A DNA stretch of 64,000 nucleotides. Source: Cryobacterium mannosilyticum. Its GTDB lineage: Bacteria > Actinomycetota > Actinomycetes > Actinomycetales > Microbacteriaceae. Below the pieces are notes generated by a model. The model had not been told where the DNA came from, searched no databases, and saw only the letters and a program-made list of their open reading frames with translations. Location: contig NZ_SOFM01000007.1 of assembly GCF_004402705.1 (NCBI RefSeq), positions 124,001 to 188,000 of the forward strand, given 5' to 3'. The position numbers were made by a program, and so were the translations under genes. Positions 40,898 through 49,194 of the stretch are shown here, piece after piece. How positions within the stretch are numbered: the first letter of the stretch is position 1; each line of letters starts with the position of its first letter.

Positions 40898-42595
40898 GTG
40901 AGCTTCACCGCACCCATCCAGCTTCCCGGTCTCACCCTCGATCCGCGCTGGTATCGCCGCGCCGTCTTCTACGAGGTCATGGTCAGGTCATTCGTCGACA
41001 GCAATGCCGACGGCTCCGGCGATCTCGCCGGCCTCATCTCCAAGCTCGACTACCTGCAATGGCTGGGCATCGACGCTCTCTGGATTCCGCCGTTCTTCTC
41101 CTCCCCGCTGAAGGACGGCGGCTACGACGTGTCGGACTACCGCTCGATCCTGCCGGAGTTCGGCACGCTCGAGGAGTTCAAGGAACTGGTCACGAAGGCC
41201 CACGAGCGCAATATGCGCATCGTCATCGACCTGCCGCTGAACCACACCTCCGACCAGCACGACTGGTTCCAGCAGTCCAGGGACAACCCGGACGGGCCGT
41301 ACGGCGACTACTACGTGTGGAGCGACAGCGACGACAAGTACCCGGACATCCGGATCATCTTCACCGACACCGAGGAGTCCAACTGGGCCTTCGACTCCGC
41401 CCGGCGGCAGTTCTACTTCCACCGGTTCTTCTCCCACCAGCCGGACCTCAACTTCGAGAATCCGGCCGTGCACGAGGCGATCCACGAGGTCGTCCGGTTC
41501 TGGCTCGACCTCGGCGTCGACGGGTTCAGGCTCGACGCGATCCCGTACCTGTACGAGTCGGAGGAAGGAAACGGTGAGGGCGAACCTCCCACCCACGAGT
41601 TCGTCCGGAGACTGCGGATGCTGGTGGACCGGGATTACCCGGGACGGATCATGATCGCGGAGGCGAACCAGTGGCCGCGCGAGGTGGCGGCGTTCTTCGG
41701 CACCGACGCGGAGCCGGAATGCCACATGGCCTTCGACTTCCCGGTGATGCCGCGCATCTTCTATTCCCTGCGCTCCCAGCGGGCCGACGAACTCGTGCGC
41801 GTCTTGTCGGAGACGACGGACATCCCCGAGTCGGCGGGCTGGGCCGTCTTCCTCCGCAACCACGACGAGCTGACGCTGGAGATGGTCAGCGAGGAATACC
41901 GCCAGGCCATGTACGGCTGGTACGCCTACGACCCACGGATGCGCGCGAACATCGGCATCCGCCGCAGGCTCGCCCCGCTGCTGGACAACTCCCGGCGCGA
42001 ACTGGAGCTCGCCCACGCCCTCTTGTTCGCCCTGCCCGGCAGCCCGTTCCTGTACTACGGCGACGAGATCGGGATGGGCGACAACATCTGGCTGCCCGAC
42101 CGAGACAGCTCACGCACGCCGATGCAGTGGACGCCCGACCGGAACGCCGGATTCTCCGCCGCCGACCCGGGCAAGCTCTACCTGCCGCTCGTGCAGTCGC
42201 TGGTCTACACCTACACCCAGACGAACGTGGAATCCCATCTGGCCCAGTCGGGGTCGCTGCTGCACTGGATCCGCAACGTCATCCATGTGCGCAAGCTCCA
42301 CCCGACATTCGGCCTGGGCATGATCCGGGTGCTGGCCACCGACCACGAGTCCGTGCTCGCGTTCACCCGTGAATACGCCGGGTCCGGCACGAATTTCGGC
42401 GACCAGCCGGAGACGGTCCTCTGCGTGTTCAGCTTCTCGCACAACCCGATCGCGTTCCGGATCGACGACCCAGACCTGGCCGGCACGCGCCTCTACGACA
42501 TCTTCGGCGGAGCGGTGTTCCCGAGCTTCGATGACGCGGGCGTGCTCACCCTGGCGCTCGGGGCGCAAAGCTTCTACTGGCTGCACTGCGGGTAG
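40898..42595 (+). CDS. treS: Trehalose synthase / maltose alpha-D-glucosyltransferase TreS
   Basis: 565 residues, GH13 family. The (beta/alpha)8 barrel carries DVSDYRSI, the nucleophile Asp213 in DGFRLDAIPYL, the acid/base Glu255 in IMIAEANQ, and Asp323 in RNHDELT. NADGSGD and MGDNIWLPDRD are typical of TreS rather than plain alpha-amylase. It interconverts maltose and trehalose, or supplies maltose to a GlgE route. No maltokinase domain or neighbour (Pep2) is present. The GTG start has AAGGA six bases upstream. Confidence 0.93.
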   Translation: MSFTAPIQLPGLTLDPRWYRRAVFYEVMVRSFVDSNADGSGDLAGLISKLDYLQWLGIDALWIPPFFSSPLKDGGYDVSDYRSILPEFGTLEEFKELVTKAHERNMRIVIDLPLNHTSDQHDWFQQSRDNPDGPYGDYYVWSDSDDKYPDIRIIFTDTEESNWAFDSARRQFYFHRFFSHQPDLNFENPAVHEAIHEVVRFWLDLGVDGFRLDAIPYLYESEEGNGEGEPPTHEFVRRLRMLVDRDYPGRIMIAEANQWPREVAAFFGTDAEPECHMAFDFPVMPRIFYSLRSQRADELVRVLSETTDIPESAGWAVFLRNHDELTLEMVSEEYRQAMYGWYAYDPRMRANIGIRRRLAPLLDNSRRELELAHALLFALPGSPFLYYGDEIGMGDNIWLPDRDSSRTPMQWTPDRNAGFSAADPGKLYLPLVQSLVYTYTQTNVESHLAQSGSLLHWIRNVIHVRKLHPTFGLGMIRVLATDHESVLAFTREYAGSGTNFGDQPETVLCVFSFSHNPIAFRIDDPDLAGTRLYDIFGGAVFPSFDDAGVLTLALGAQSFYWLHCG

Positions 42596-42623
42596 CGGCT
42601 GCCCGGCGGGTAGCGATTGCTCG
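42588..42623 (+). repeat. Imperfect 18-bp tandem duplication over the treS stop
   Basis: GCGGGTAGCG begins both units (42588 and 42606), and the second halves differ at a few positions. The first unit contains the treS stop codon. Confidence 0.6.
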
Positions 42624-42662
42624 GCGGCCGGCAGTGACGGTGGTCGCCCGTAGGCTGTGCCC

Positions 42663-43349
42663 ATGAGCAATTGGAGCGACACCCTGGCCGTATTCGACCT
42701 CGAGACCACCGGCATCGACGTGGAGACGAGCCGGATCGTCTCGGCGACCGTGGCCGTCATCGACCGGGCCGGAGAGGTGCTCGAGCGGGTGGACTGGCTG
42801 CTCGACCCCGGCATCGAGATCCCGGCTCAGGCCACGAATGTGCACGGCATCACGACCGAGTACGCGGCGGAGAACGGGCGTGAGGCCGCCGAAGGGGTTG
42901 CCGAGATCGTGGCGACCATCCGCGAGCACCTCGGCCGCGGGCTTCCCCTGGTGGCCTACAACGCGCCCTACGACCTCACTCTGCTCAATCGGGAGTCGCT
43001 GCGCCACGGCGTCTCTCCGCTGGTGGCGCCGTCGCCGGTCGTCGACCCGCTCGTGATCGACAAGGCGGTCGACCGCTACCGCAAGGGCAAGCGCACCCTG
43101 GAGGTGACCAGCGCGTTCTACGGCGTTGCCCTCGATGACGCGCACGATTCCGGCGCGGATGCCATCGCGGCCGGCCGGGTCGCGCAGGCGATTGCGCGCT
43201 CCCACGCGGCCAAGCTCCCGGTCACCGTCTCCGAATTACATGACCTGCAGGCGAAGTGGTCGCTCGAGCAGGCCGAGAGCTTCCAGGCCTACATGCGCCG
43301 CGAACGCGACCCGGAGTTCGTCGCATCCGGCGGCTGGCCGGAGCGCTGA
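42663..43349 (+). CDS. DEDDh 3'-5' exonuclease (DnaQ-like)
   Basis: 228 residues. Exo I is VFDLETTGID (Asp and Glu), exo II is YNAPYDL, and exo III is HDSGADAIAAGR with the DEDDh histidine-aspartate arrangement. This is a stand-alone proofreading-type nuclease, cytosolic, perhaps in repair or RNA turnover. The ATG at 42663 has TAGGCT exactly six bases upstream and no ribosome binding site, so the message is likely leaderless. An in-frame upstream start at 42657 falls inside that spacer. A hairpin terminator follows. Confidence 0.9.
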   Translation: MSNWSDTLAVFDLETTGIDVETSRIVSATVAVIDRAGEVLERVDWLLDPGIEIPAQATNVHGITTEYAAENGREAAEGVAEIVATIREHLGRGLPLVAYNAPYDLTLLNRESLRHGVSPLVAPSPVVDPLVIDKAVDRYRKGKRTLEVTSAFYGVALDDAHDSGADAIAAGRVAQAIARSHAAKLPVTVSELHDLQAKWSLEQAESFQAYMRRERDPEFVASGGWPER

Positions 43350-43383
43350 CCGGGGCCGCTGACCCGGACGGCTCAGAATAGAA

Positions 43384-43411
43384 AAGGCGACCAGCCTTGG
43401 CTGGTCGCCTT
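43384..43411. terminator. Shared terminator between exonuclease and rpmE2
   Basis: AAGGCGACCAG and CTGGTCGCCTT pair perfectly around CCTTGG. On the minus strand the stem runs into a T-rich TTTTCTATT, so it best serves rpmE2, with a weaker effect on the plus strand. Confidence 0.85.
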
Positions 43412-43454
43412 CACTATTGCGTCGCGGCGAGTCGCCGCGAGGCTGGGGGGCTGG

Positions 43455-43706
43455 CTACTTGCCGAAGCCCTTGTACCGCGAGTTGAACTTCTCGACCCGT
43501 CCGGCGGAGTCCATGATGCGCTGCTTGCCGGTGTAGAACGGGTGCGACTCGGAGGAGATTTCCACGTCGATGACCGGGTAGGTGGCGCCGTCTTCCCAGT
43601 CGATGGTCTTGGAGCTGGAGACCGTCGAACGGGTAAGGAACGTCGCACCCGACGCGAGGTCGCGGAAAACCACGGGAGCGTACGTGGGGTGAATGTCAGA
43701 CTTCAT
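43455..43706 (-). CDS. rpmE2: Ribosomal protein L31 type B
   Basis: 83 residues. The sequence has KSDIHPTY, FLTRST and SHPFYTGK typical of L31. It lacks all cysteines, so it is the zinc-free form that replaces zinc-binding L31 when zinc is short. I looked for a Zur box upstream and did not see one. The ATG has GGAAGTC upstream, giving a normal leader. Confidence 0.97.
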   Translation of the reverse strand: MKSDIHPTYAPVVFRDLASGATFLTRSTVSSSKTIDWEDGATYPVIDVEISSESHPFYTGKQRIMDSAGRVEKFNSRYKGFGK

Positions 43707-43863
43707 GAAGACTTCCTTATTGCTGTTCGATTGGTGAGGTGCGCTTCGATGGCGAGAACAGTCTCGTCAGGTGCGGCAGAAAAGCTAGCTGGTCATAGGA
43801 CCGACTGTCGAGTTTAGCAGAACCAGGCCACGGCGGCGGCCATTCCGTCGGGGTTCGGGCGGG

Positions 43864-44646
43864 TCAAGCCGCACGGGCGCTGAAGCGCCCGTCGGTTTCG
43901 CGCAGTTCGATCGGCAGCCCGAACGCTTCGGTGAGGGCCTCGGCAGTGAGGGCCTCGGCGAGGGGGCCTGCGCTGACCACCCGGCCGGCGGACAGGAGCA
44001 GCACGTGGGTGAACCCGACCGGGATCTCTTCGACGTGGTGGGTGACCATGATGATGGCCGGTGACTTCGGTTCGCTCGCGAAGCCGCCGAGCAGGCGAAG
44101 CAGTTCTTCACGGGCGCCGAGGTCGAGGCTGGCCGCCGGTTCGTCCAGGAGCAGAACCTCGGGATCGGTCATGATCGACCGCGCGATCTGCACGCGCTTC
44201 TGTTCGCCGTCGCTGAGCGTGCCGAACTTCCGGTCGGCGAGGTGGTCGAGTCGCCATTCGGCGAGGACGCGCTGGGCGCGGCGCTCGTCTATCGTCTCGT
44301 ACTCCTCATTCCACCGCCCCGTCACCGAGTAGGCGGCCGTCATGACGACGTCGAGGACCTTCTCGGTGGCAGGAACCTTGCGGGCCATCGCGGTGGATGC
44401 GAAACCGATCCGGGGGCGAAGCTCGAACAGGTCCGTCCCGCCGATCGGCTCTTCGAGCACTTCGGCCCGACCGCTCGACGGGTGCATCAGGGCGGCCGCG
44501 ATCTGCAGCAGCGTGGTCTTGCCTGCGCCGTTCGGGCCGAGGATCACCCAGCGCTGATTGTCTTCAACACTCCAATTCACTGAGTCGAGGATGGTTGTGC
44601 CAGCCCGGACGACGGAGACGTCGGTGAAGTGAAGAACGTTGACCAT
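43864..44646 (-). CDS. ABC transporter ATP-binding protein (single, partner not seen)
   Basis: 260 residues. Walker A is GPNGAGKTT, the signature LSDGEQKRV, Walker B VLLLDEPAASLD, and the H-loop VTHHVEEI. No permease gene is adjacent. Its layout resembles stand-alone ATPases of the YlmA/ModF type. TAACAT sits six bases before the ATG without a ribosome binding site, so a leaderless message is likely. The transported substrate, if any, is unknown. Confidence 0.88.
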   Translation of the reverse strand: MVNVLHFTDVSVVRAGTTILDSVNWSVEDNQRWVILGPNGAGKTTLLQIAAALMHPSSGRAEVLEEPIGGTDLFELRPRIGFASTAMARKVPATEKVLDVVMTAAYSVTGRWNEEYETIDERRAQRVLAEWRLDHLADRKFGTLSDGEQKRVQIARSIMTDPEVLLLDEPAASLDLGAREELLRLLGGFASEPKSPAIIMVTHHVEEIPVGFTHVLLLSAGRVVSAGPLAEALTAEALTEAFGLPIELRETDGRFSARAA

Positions 44647-44696
44647 ACAGCCATGTTATCTGCCGTCGCCGGGCGCCGGGCACGCCCCGGCCGGTG

Positions 44697-45878
44697 CTAG
44701 AGCAGGGAGGCGTAGATCTCCCGGGTGCGGGTGGCGATCTGGCTCCAACTGAACATTTCCTCCGCGCGGACCCGTCCGGCGCGGCCCATCCGCGCCGCGA
44801 GTCCGGGATCGGACAGCACCTCGGTCAGGGTCCTCGCCAGGTCGGCGACGAACCGGTCAGGGTCGATCGGCGTGCCGGTGCCGTCGGTTGCCTGGTCGAT
44901 CGGCACGAGGCGGCCGGTGACGCCGTCGGCGACGACCTCGGGGATGCCGCCGGTGGCGGTTCCGACGACGGGCAGCCCGCAGGCCATCGCCTCGAGGTTG
45001 ACGATGCCGAGCGGCTCGTACACCGACGGGCAGACGAAGACAGTTCCAGCGGTGAGTACGGCCGCGAGCTCGTGCTGCGGGAGCAGCCGGTCGATCCAGA
45101 CGACGCCGGTGCGCTCGCGCTGCAGGGCTTCGACCCCCGCGGTGACCTCGGCGAGGATCCCGGGAGTGTCGGGTGCGCCGGCGCAGAGGACCAGCTGCAC
45201 GTCGGCGGGGAGGGCCGCGGCCGCGCGCAGCAGGTACGGCAGGCCCTTCTGACGGGTGATCCGGCCCACGAAGACCACGGCGGGCCGGTCGGGGTCGATG
45301 CCGAGGGCTCGCACGATGTCATGGTCGACGGTGGGCTTCCACCGGTCGAGGTCGATGCCGTTGTAGACCGTCTGCACCCGGGCCTCGTCGAGCGCCGGGT
45401 AGCTGCGGAGGATGTCGCGGCGCATGCCGTCGCTGACGGCGATCACGGCATCCGCGCCCTCGAACGCGGTGCGTTCGATCCAGCTGGACACCCGGTAGCC
45501 GCCGCCCAGCTGTTCGGCCTTCCACGGCCGGAGCGGTTCGAGGCTGTGCGCGGTCACGACGTGCGGCACGCCGTGGAGCAGCTTGGCGATGTGGCCGGCC
45601 CCGTTCGCGTACCAGGTGTGGGAGTGCACGATGTCGGCACCCTGCACGTCCTGGGCCATCTGCAGGTCGACGCCCAGGGTGGCCAGCGTGGCATTCGCGT
45701 CTTTGAGCTGGGCGGGGACGCCGTAGGCGAAGGTGTCGGCGGCGTCACGTGGCGCACCGAAGCATCGAACGACGACGTCGATGTCCGTGCGCAGGGCGCG
45801 CACGAGCTCGGCGACGTGCCCGCCGGCTCCGCCATAAATCTCCGGGGGGTACTCCTTGGTCAACAGATCCACTCGCAT
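44697..45878 (-). CDS. glgA: Actinobacterial GlgA-type glycogen synthase (GT4; GlgM-like)
   Basis: 393 residues, shorter than the GT5 GlgA of enterobacteria. The N-terminus has KEYPPEIYGGAGGHV, and the C-terminal domain has VGRITRQKG and the donor-site PSVYEPLGIVNLEAMACG. In mycobacteria the orthologue makes alpha-maltose 1-phosphate from ADP-glucose for GlgE; either role is possible here. It is divergent from glgC, which supplies ADP-glucose. TAGCTT ends six bases before the ATG, so it appears leaderless. Confidence 0.9.
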   Translation of the reverse strand: MRVDLLTKEYPPEIYGGAGGHVAELVRALRTDIDVVVRCFGAPRDAADTFAYGVPAQLKDANATLATLGVDLQMAQDVQGADIVHSHTWYANGAGHIAKLLHGVPHVVTAHSLEPLRPWKAEQLGGGYRVSSWIERTAFEGADAVIAVSDGMRRDILRSYPALDEARVQTVYNGIDLDRWKPTVDHDIVRALGIDPDRPAVVFVGRITRQKGLPYLLRAAAALPADVQLVLCAGAPDTPGILAEVTAGVEALQRERTGVVWIDRLLPQHELAAVLTAGTVFVCPSVYEPLGIVNLEAMACGLPVVGTATGGIPEVVADGVTGRLVPIDQATDGTGTPIDPDRFVADLARTLTEVLSDPGLAARMGRAGRVRAEEMFSWSQIATRTREIYASLL

Positions 45879-45958
45879 GCAGTAAAGCTAGCGCAGCCCG
45901 ACCCAGGACACACCCATCCGTGCTGGTCCAGTGCTCCGGATGGCCCTACTGTAAGGGT
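45879..45958. promoter_or_regulatory. Divergent glgA-glgC promoter region
   Basis: An 80-base gap holds two outward -10 elements: TAGCTT on the minus strand (45885-45890) and TACTGT on the plus strand (45947-45952). Each lies six bases from its start codon, implying two leaderless transcripts with back-to-back control regions that could be co-regulated. Confidence 0.55.
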
Positions 45959-47203
45959 ATGGAGTCGAAGAAGATCTTTGGAATCGTGCTTGCCGGCGGC
46001 GAGGGAAAACGGCTGATGCCGTTGACCGAGGACCGCGCGAAGCCGGCAGTGCCGTTCGGCGGCCACTACCGGTTGATTGACTTCGCGCTGTCCAATCTCA
46101 TCAACTCCGGGCTCACCCAGATCGTGGTGCTCACCCAGTACAAGTCGCACAGCCTGGACCGCCACGTTTCGCAGACCTGGCATGTCTCCGGCGGCCTGTT
46201 CAACTCTTATATCGCCTCGGTGCCCGCCCAGCAGCGGCTCGGCAAACGCTGGTTCAGCGGCTCGGCCGACGCGATCCTGCAGAGCCTGAACCTGATCCAC
46301 GACGAGAAGCCGGACATCGTCGTCGTCGTCGGCGCCGACCACGTCTACCGCATGGACTTCAGCCAGATGATCGCCGCCCACATCGCCTCCGGGGCGCAGG
46401 CCACCGTCGCCGCGATCCGGCAGCCGATCGAACTCGCCGACCAGTTCGGCGTCATCGAGGTCGACGCGGCCACGCCGGACCACATCCGGGACTTCCGTGA
46501 GAAGCCCAAGGATGCCGTCGGCCTCGCCGATGCCCCGCACGAGGTGTTCGCCTCGATGGGCAACTATGTCTTCAACGCCGACGCGCTGATCGAGGCCGTT
46601 CTCCGCGACGGCGAGCGCACCGATTCCAGCCACGACATGGGCGGCGACATCATCCCGGACTTCGTGTCCCGCGGCGAAGCAGGCGTGTACGACCTGCAGC
46701 GCAACGTGGTGCCGGGGTCGACCGACCGCGACCGGTACTACTGGCGCGATGTGGGAACGATGGATTCGTTCTTCGAGGCCCACCAGGACCTGATCAGCGC
46801 GCTTCCCGTCTTCAATCTCTACAACCAGAAGTGGCCGATCTTCAGCCAGCAGCTGAACTCGCCGCCGGCGAAGTTCGTCCGGGACGTGCACGGCGCCCTC
46901 GGCACCATGATCGACTCGATCGTCTCCCTCGGTTGCGTCATCTCCGGGGCGCACATCGAACGCAGTGTGCTCGGCCCGTGGGCCGCGATCGACTCCGGCG
47001 CCCAGGTGGTGGACTCGATCGTCTTCGACCGGGTGCAGATCAAACCGGGCGCGATCGTGCGCCGGGCGATCCTTGACAAGGACGTCATCGTCGGTGCCGG
47101 CGCCCAGATCGGCGTCGACCGCGACCGCGACCTGGCCCGGGGTTTCAGCGTCACCGATTCCGGCATCACCGTGGTCGGCAAGGGCGTGCACGTACAGCCG
47201 TGA
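45959..47203 (+). CDS. glgC: Glucose-1-phosphate adenylyltransferase
   Basis: 414 residues. The nucleotidyltransferase signature is GIVLAGGEGKRLMPLT, with KPAVPFGG as the conserved regulatory and substrate stretch. GSADAI and GADHVYRMD mark the ATP/metal site. The C-terminal third is a left-handed beta-helix. It makes ADP-glucose, the committed step for glycogen or maltose-1-phosphate synthesis. It starts six bases after a TACTGT -10 with AAGGGT between, too close to act as a ribosome binding site. SerB overlaps its stop. Confidence 0.96.
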   Translation: MESKKIFGIVLAGGEGKRLMPLTEDRAKPAVPFGGHYRLIDFALSNLINSGLTQIVVLTQYKSHSLDRHVSQTWHVSGGLFNSYIASVPAQQRLGKRWFSGSADAILQSLNLIHDEKPDIVVVVGADHVYRMDFSQMIAAHIASGAQATVAAIRQPIELADQFGVIEVDAATPDHIRDFREKPKDAVGLADAPHEVFASMGNYVFNADALIEAVLRDGERTDSSHDMGGDIIPDFVSRGEAGVYDLQRNVVPGSTDRDRYYWRDVGTMDSFFEAHQDLISALPVFNLYNQKWPIFSQQLNSPPAKFVRDVHGALGTMIDSIVSLGCVISGAHIERSVLGPWAAIDSGAQVVDSIVFDRVQIKPGAIVRRAILDKDVIVGAGAQIGVDRDRDLARGFSVTDSGITVVGKGVHVQP

Positions 47204-47847
47204 CCGATCCCGTTCGATTCCTCGTTGTCCTTGATGCCGATTCCACCCTCATCGAAAACGAGGTCATCGAGTTGCTGGCGGATGCCGCCGGTTCCCTCGA
47301 ACTCGTCGCGGCGGTCACCGAACAGGCCATGCGCGGTGAGATCGACTTCGCCGAGAGCCTCCGGGCGCGGGTGAAGACCCTGGCCGGGCTGTCCACCGGG
47401 GTCTTCGAGGAGGTCGTACGGTTGATCCGGCCGACGCCGGGGGTGCACGAACTGATCGCGGGCCTGCACGCCCACGGCTGCAGCGTCGGGGTGGTGTCCG
47501 GGGGTTTCCACGAGGTCCTCGACCCGCTCGCCGCCCGGTTCGGCCTCGACCACTGGCGGGCGAACCGGCTGGAGGCAATCGACGGCCGGTTGACCGGCGG
47601 CCTGGTCGGTCCGATCATCGATGCCAGGGCCAAGGCGGCCGCCCTCACGGAGTGGGCCGCGGCGGAGTCGCTGCCGCTCCGGCAGACCGTCGCCGTCGGG
47701 GACGGTGCGAACGACCTGCTGATGATGCACGCGGCAGGCCTGGGCATCGCCTTCAACGCGAAACCCGTGGTGCGGGCCCGGGCCGACCTGGCGATCGACG
47801 TCTGCGACCTCAGCCAGGTGCTGCCCGTGCTCGGCCTGCGCGGTTAG
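47200..47847 (+). CDS. serB: Phosphoserine phosphatase SerB
   Basis: 215 residues, HAD fold. Motif I is VLDADSTLIENE, motif II VVSGGF, and motif IV AVGDGANDLLMM. The D-x-D-S-T start and the following four-helix cap match SerB, the last step of serine synthesis from phosphoglycerate. There is no N-terminal ACT domain. The GTG start overlaps the glgC stop (GTGA), so it is translationally coupled with a glycogen gene rather than with serA or serC. Its stop overlaps the stop of the convergent fabG. Confidence 0.92.
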   Translation: MTDPVRFLVVLDADSTLIENEVIELLADAAGSLELVAAVTEQAMRGEIDFAESLRARVKTLAGLSTGVFEEVVRLIRPTPGVHELIAGLHAHGCSVGVVSGGFHEVLDPLAARFGLDHWRANRLEAIDGRLTGGLVGPIIDARAKAAALTEWAAAESLPLRQTVAVGDGANDLLMMHAAGLGIAFNAKPVVRARADLAIDVCDLSQVLPVLGLRG

Positions 47848-48554
47848 TGTCCCATGCCCAATCCGCCGTCGACGGGGATGACCGCGCCGGAGATGTAGGC
47901 GGCATCGTCGCCGGCCAGCCAGGTCACCACCCGGGCGACCTCGCCGGGGGTGGCGAAACGACCGGCCGGGATGCTCTTCTTGTAGTCGGCCTGTTGGGTC
48001 TCGGACAGTTGCGCGGTCATGTCGGTCTCGATGAAGCCGGGCGCGACGACGTTCGCCGTGATCCCCCTGGCCCCGAGTTCCCGGGTGACGGACCGGGCAA
48101 GCCCGACCAGGCCGCTTTTGGACGCGGAGTAGTTCACCTGCCCCGCGGAGCCGTACAGGCCGACGACACTGGAAATCAGCACGATCCGGCCGAAGCGGCC
48201 CTTGAGCATCCCCTTGGATGCCCTCTTCACAACCCGGAACGCGCCGCTGAGGTTGGTGTCGATCACGGAGGTGAAGTCGTCCTCGGTCATCCGCATCAGC
48301 AGGGTGTCGCGGGTGATGCCCGCGTTGGCGACGACGACCTCGACCGGGCCGAGCGCGGCCTCGATCTCGCTGAACGCGGCGTCGATCGACGCGGCGTCGG
48401 TGACGTCCGCGCGCACGGTCAGGCTGCCCTCCGGCCCCTGGCCCGAGCGGGCGGTCACCGCCACCCGGTGTCCCTGCTTGACGAATTCCTCGGCGATGGA
48501 GAAGCCGATTCCTCGGTTTCCCCCGGTCACGAGAACGGTCCGGACAGTCGTCAT
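47844..48554 (-). CDS. fabG: 3-oxoacyl-ACP reductase FabG-like SDR
   Basis: 236 residues, short-chain dehydrogenase. The NADP motif is TGGNRGIG, the active site YSASK with Ser about 13 residues before it (SSVVGLYGS), and NAG follows in the core. It reduces beta-ketoacyl thioesters in fatty acid synthesis. It stands alone here, not next to fabH/acpP/fabF, so another SDR substrate is possible. A GGA seven bases before the ATG at 48554 is the only ribosome-binding candidate. Confidence 0.85.
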   Translation of the reverse strand: MTTVRTVLVTGGNRGIGFSIAEEFVKQGHRVAVTARSGQGPEGSLTVRADVTDAASIDAAFSEIEAALGPVEVVVANAGITRDTLLMRMTEDDFTSVIDTNLSGAFRVVKRASKGMLKGRFGRIVLISSVVGLYGSAGQVNYSASKSGLVGLARSVTRELGARGITANVVAPGFIETDMTAQLSETQQADYKKSIPAGRFATPGEVARVVTWLAGDDAAYISGAVIPVDGGLGMGH

Positions 48555-48679
48555 GGGGTGGTCCAATCTTTTCCCAGCGAACGGACAGCCGCGCGCACGT
48601 AGATTTCAGTTTACGACGTCCTTGTCGGTCGACGAGACGTAGGCTTATCAGGCGGAACTTTAGCCGGCTGACCGGAGCG

Positions 48680-48970
48680 ATGGCATTCATGAAACAGCAG
48701 TCGATCACCTCTTTACCTCCGTCACCGGAGGCGGAGCGACGCGCCCGGATGATCAAATATTCGGTGGCCATGGGCATCCGGATGATCTGCATCGTGCTCA
48801 TGCTGTTCGTGCACGGCTGGTGGCTGCTCGTCTGCGCCGCCGGGGCCATCCTCCTGCCCTACTTCGCCGTCGTCGTGGCCAACGTGCACGGTGGCGCCCA
48901 GGCCGGCACCGTGGTTCGGCCCGGCGCGATCGAGGTCTACCGCAAGCCGGACGAGAGCGGCCCGCAGTGA
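48680..48970 (+). CDS. DUF3099 family membrane protein
   Basis: 96 residues with two adjacent hydrophobic helices (about 30-50 and 52-68, containing FVHGWWLLVCAAGAILLPYFAV) and a basic N-terminal region (EAERRARMIKYSVAMGIR). The family is actinobacterial and of unknown function. CGGAG lies just before the first ATG; an ATG three codons later is better spaced. TAGGCT at 48641-48646 is a good -10. The next gene starts inside its stop codon (GTGA). Confidence 0.85.
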   Translation: MAFMKQQSITSLPPSPEAERRARMIKYSVAMGIRMICIVLMLFVHGWWLLVCAAGAILLPYFAVVVANVHGGAQAGTVVRPGAIEVYRKPDESGPQ

Positions 48971-49194
48971 TCGGACTCGGCACCGACCTGGAGACGGCGA
49001 CCTGCTCCCGGGCCGGCTGCCGCTCGGATGCGATCTGGCGACTGGACTGGCGCAATCCCCGCATCCACACGGGCGACCGGTTCAAGACCTGGCTCGCCTG
49101 CGACCTCCACGTCGACTACCTCAGGGAGTTCCTGGCGACGCGCGACTTCCCGCTCACGGTTGCTCCCCTGTCTGCCGAGACGGACCAGGCGTGA
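48967..49194 (+). CDS. Small conserved protein with a putative zinc site (75 aa)
   Basis: The sequence has CSRAGCRSDAIWRLDWRNP, then KTWLACDLHVDYL and FLATRDFPL. The C-X4-C and C-X2-H pairs could bind a metal. Similar short actinobacterial proteins exist without known function; some databases label them acetone carboxylase, which this size cannot support. It overlaps both neighbours by four bases (GTGA at each end), so it is tightly coupled between DUF3099 and SURF1. Confidence 0.75.
   Translation: MIGLGTDLETATCSRAGCRSDAIWRLDWRNPRIHTGDRFKTWLACDLHVDYLREFLATRDFPLTVAPLSAETDQA

Noticed and set aside
43707..43863. A Zur-regulated promoter for the zinc-free L31 gene
   Set aside because: I looked for the AT-rich Zur palindrome upstream of rpmE2 and did not see one.
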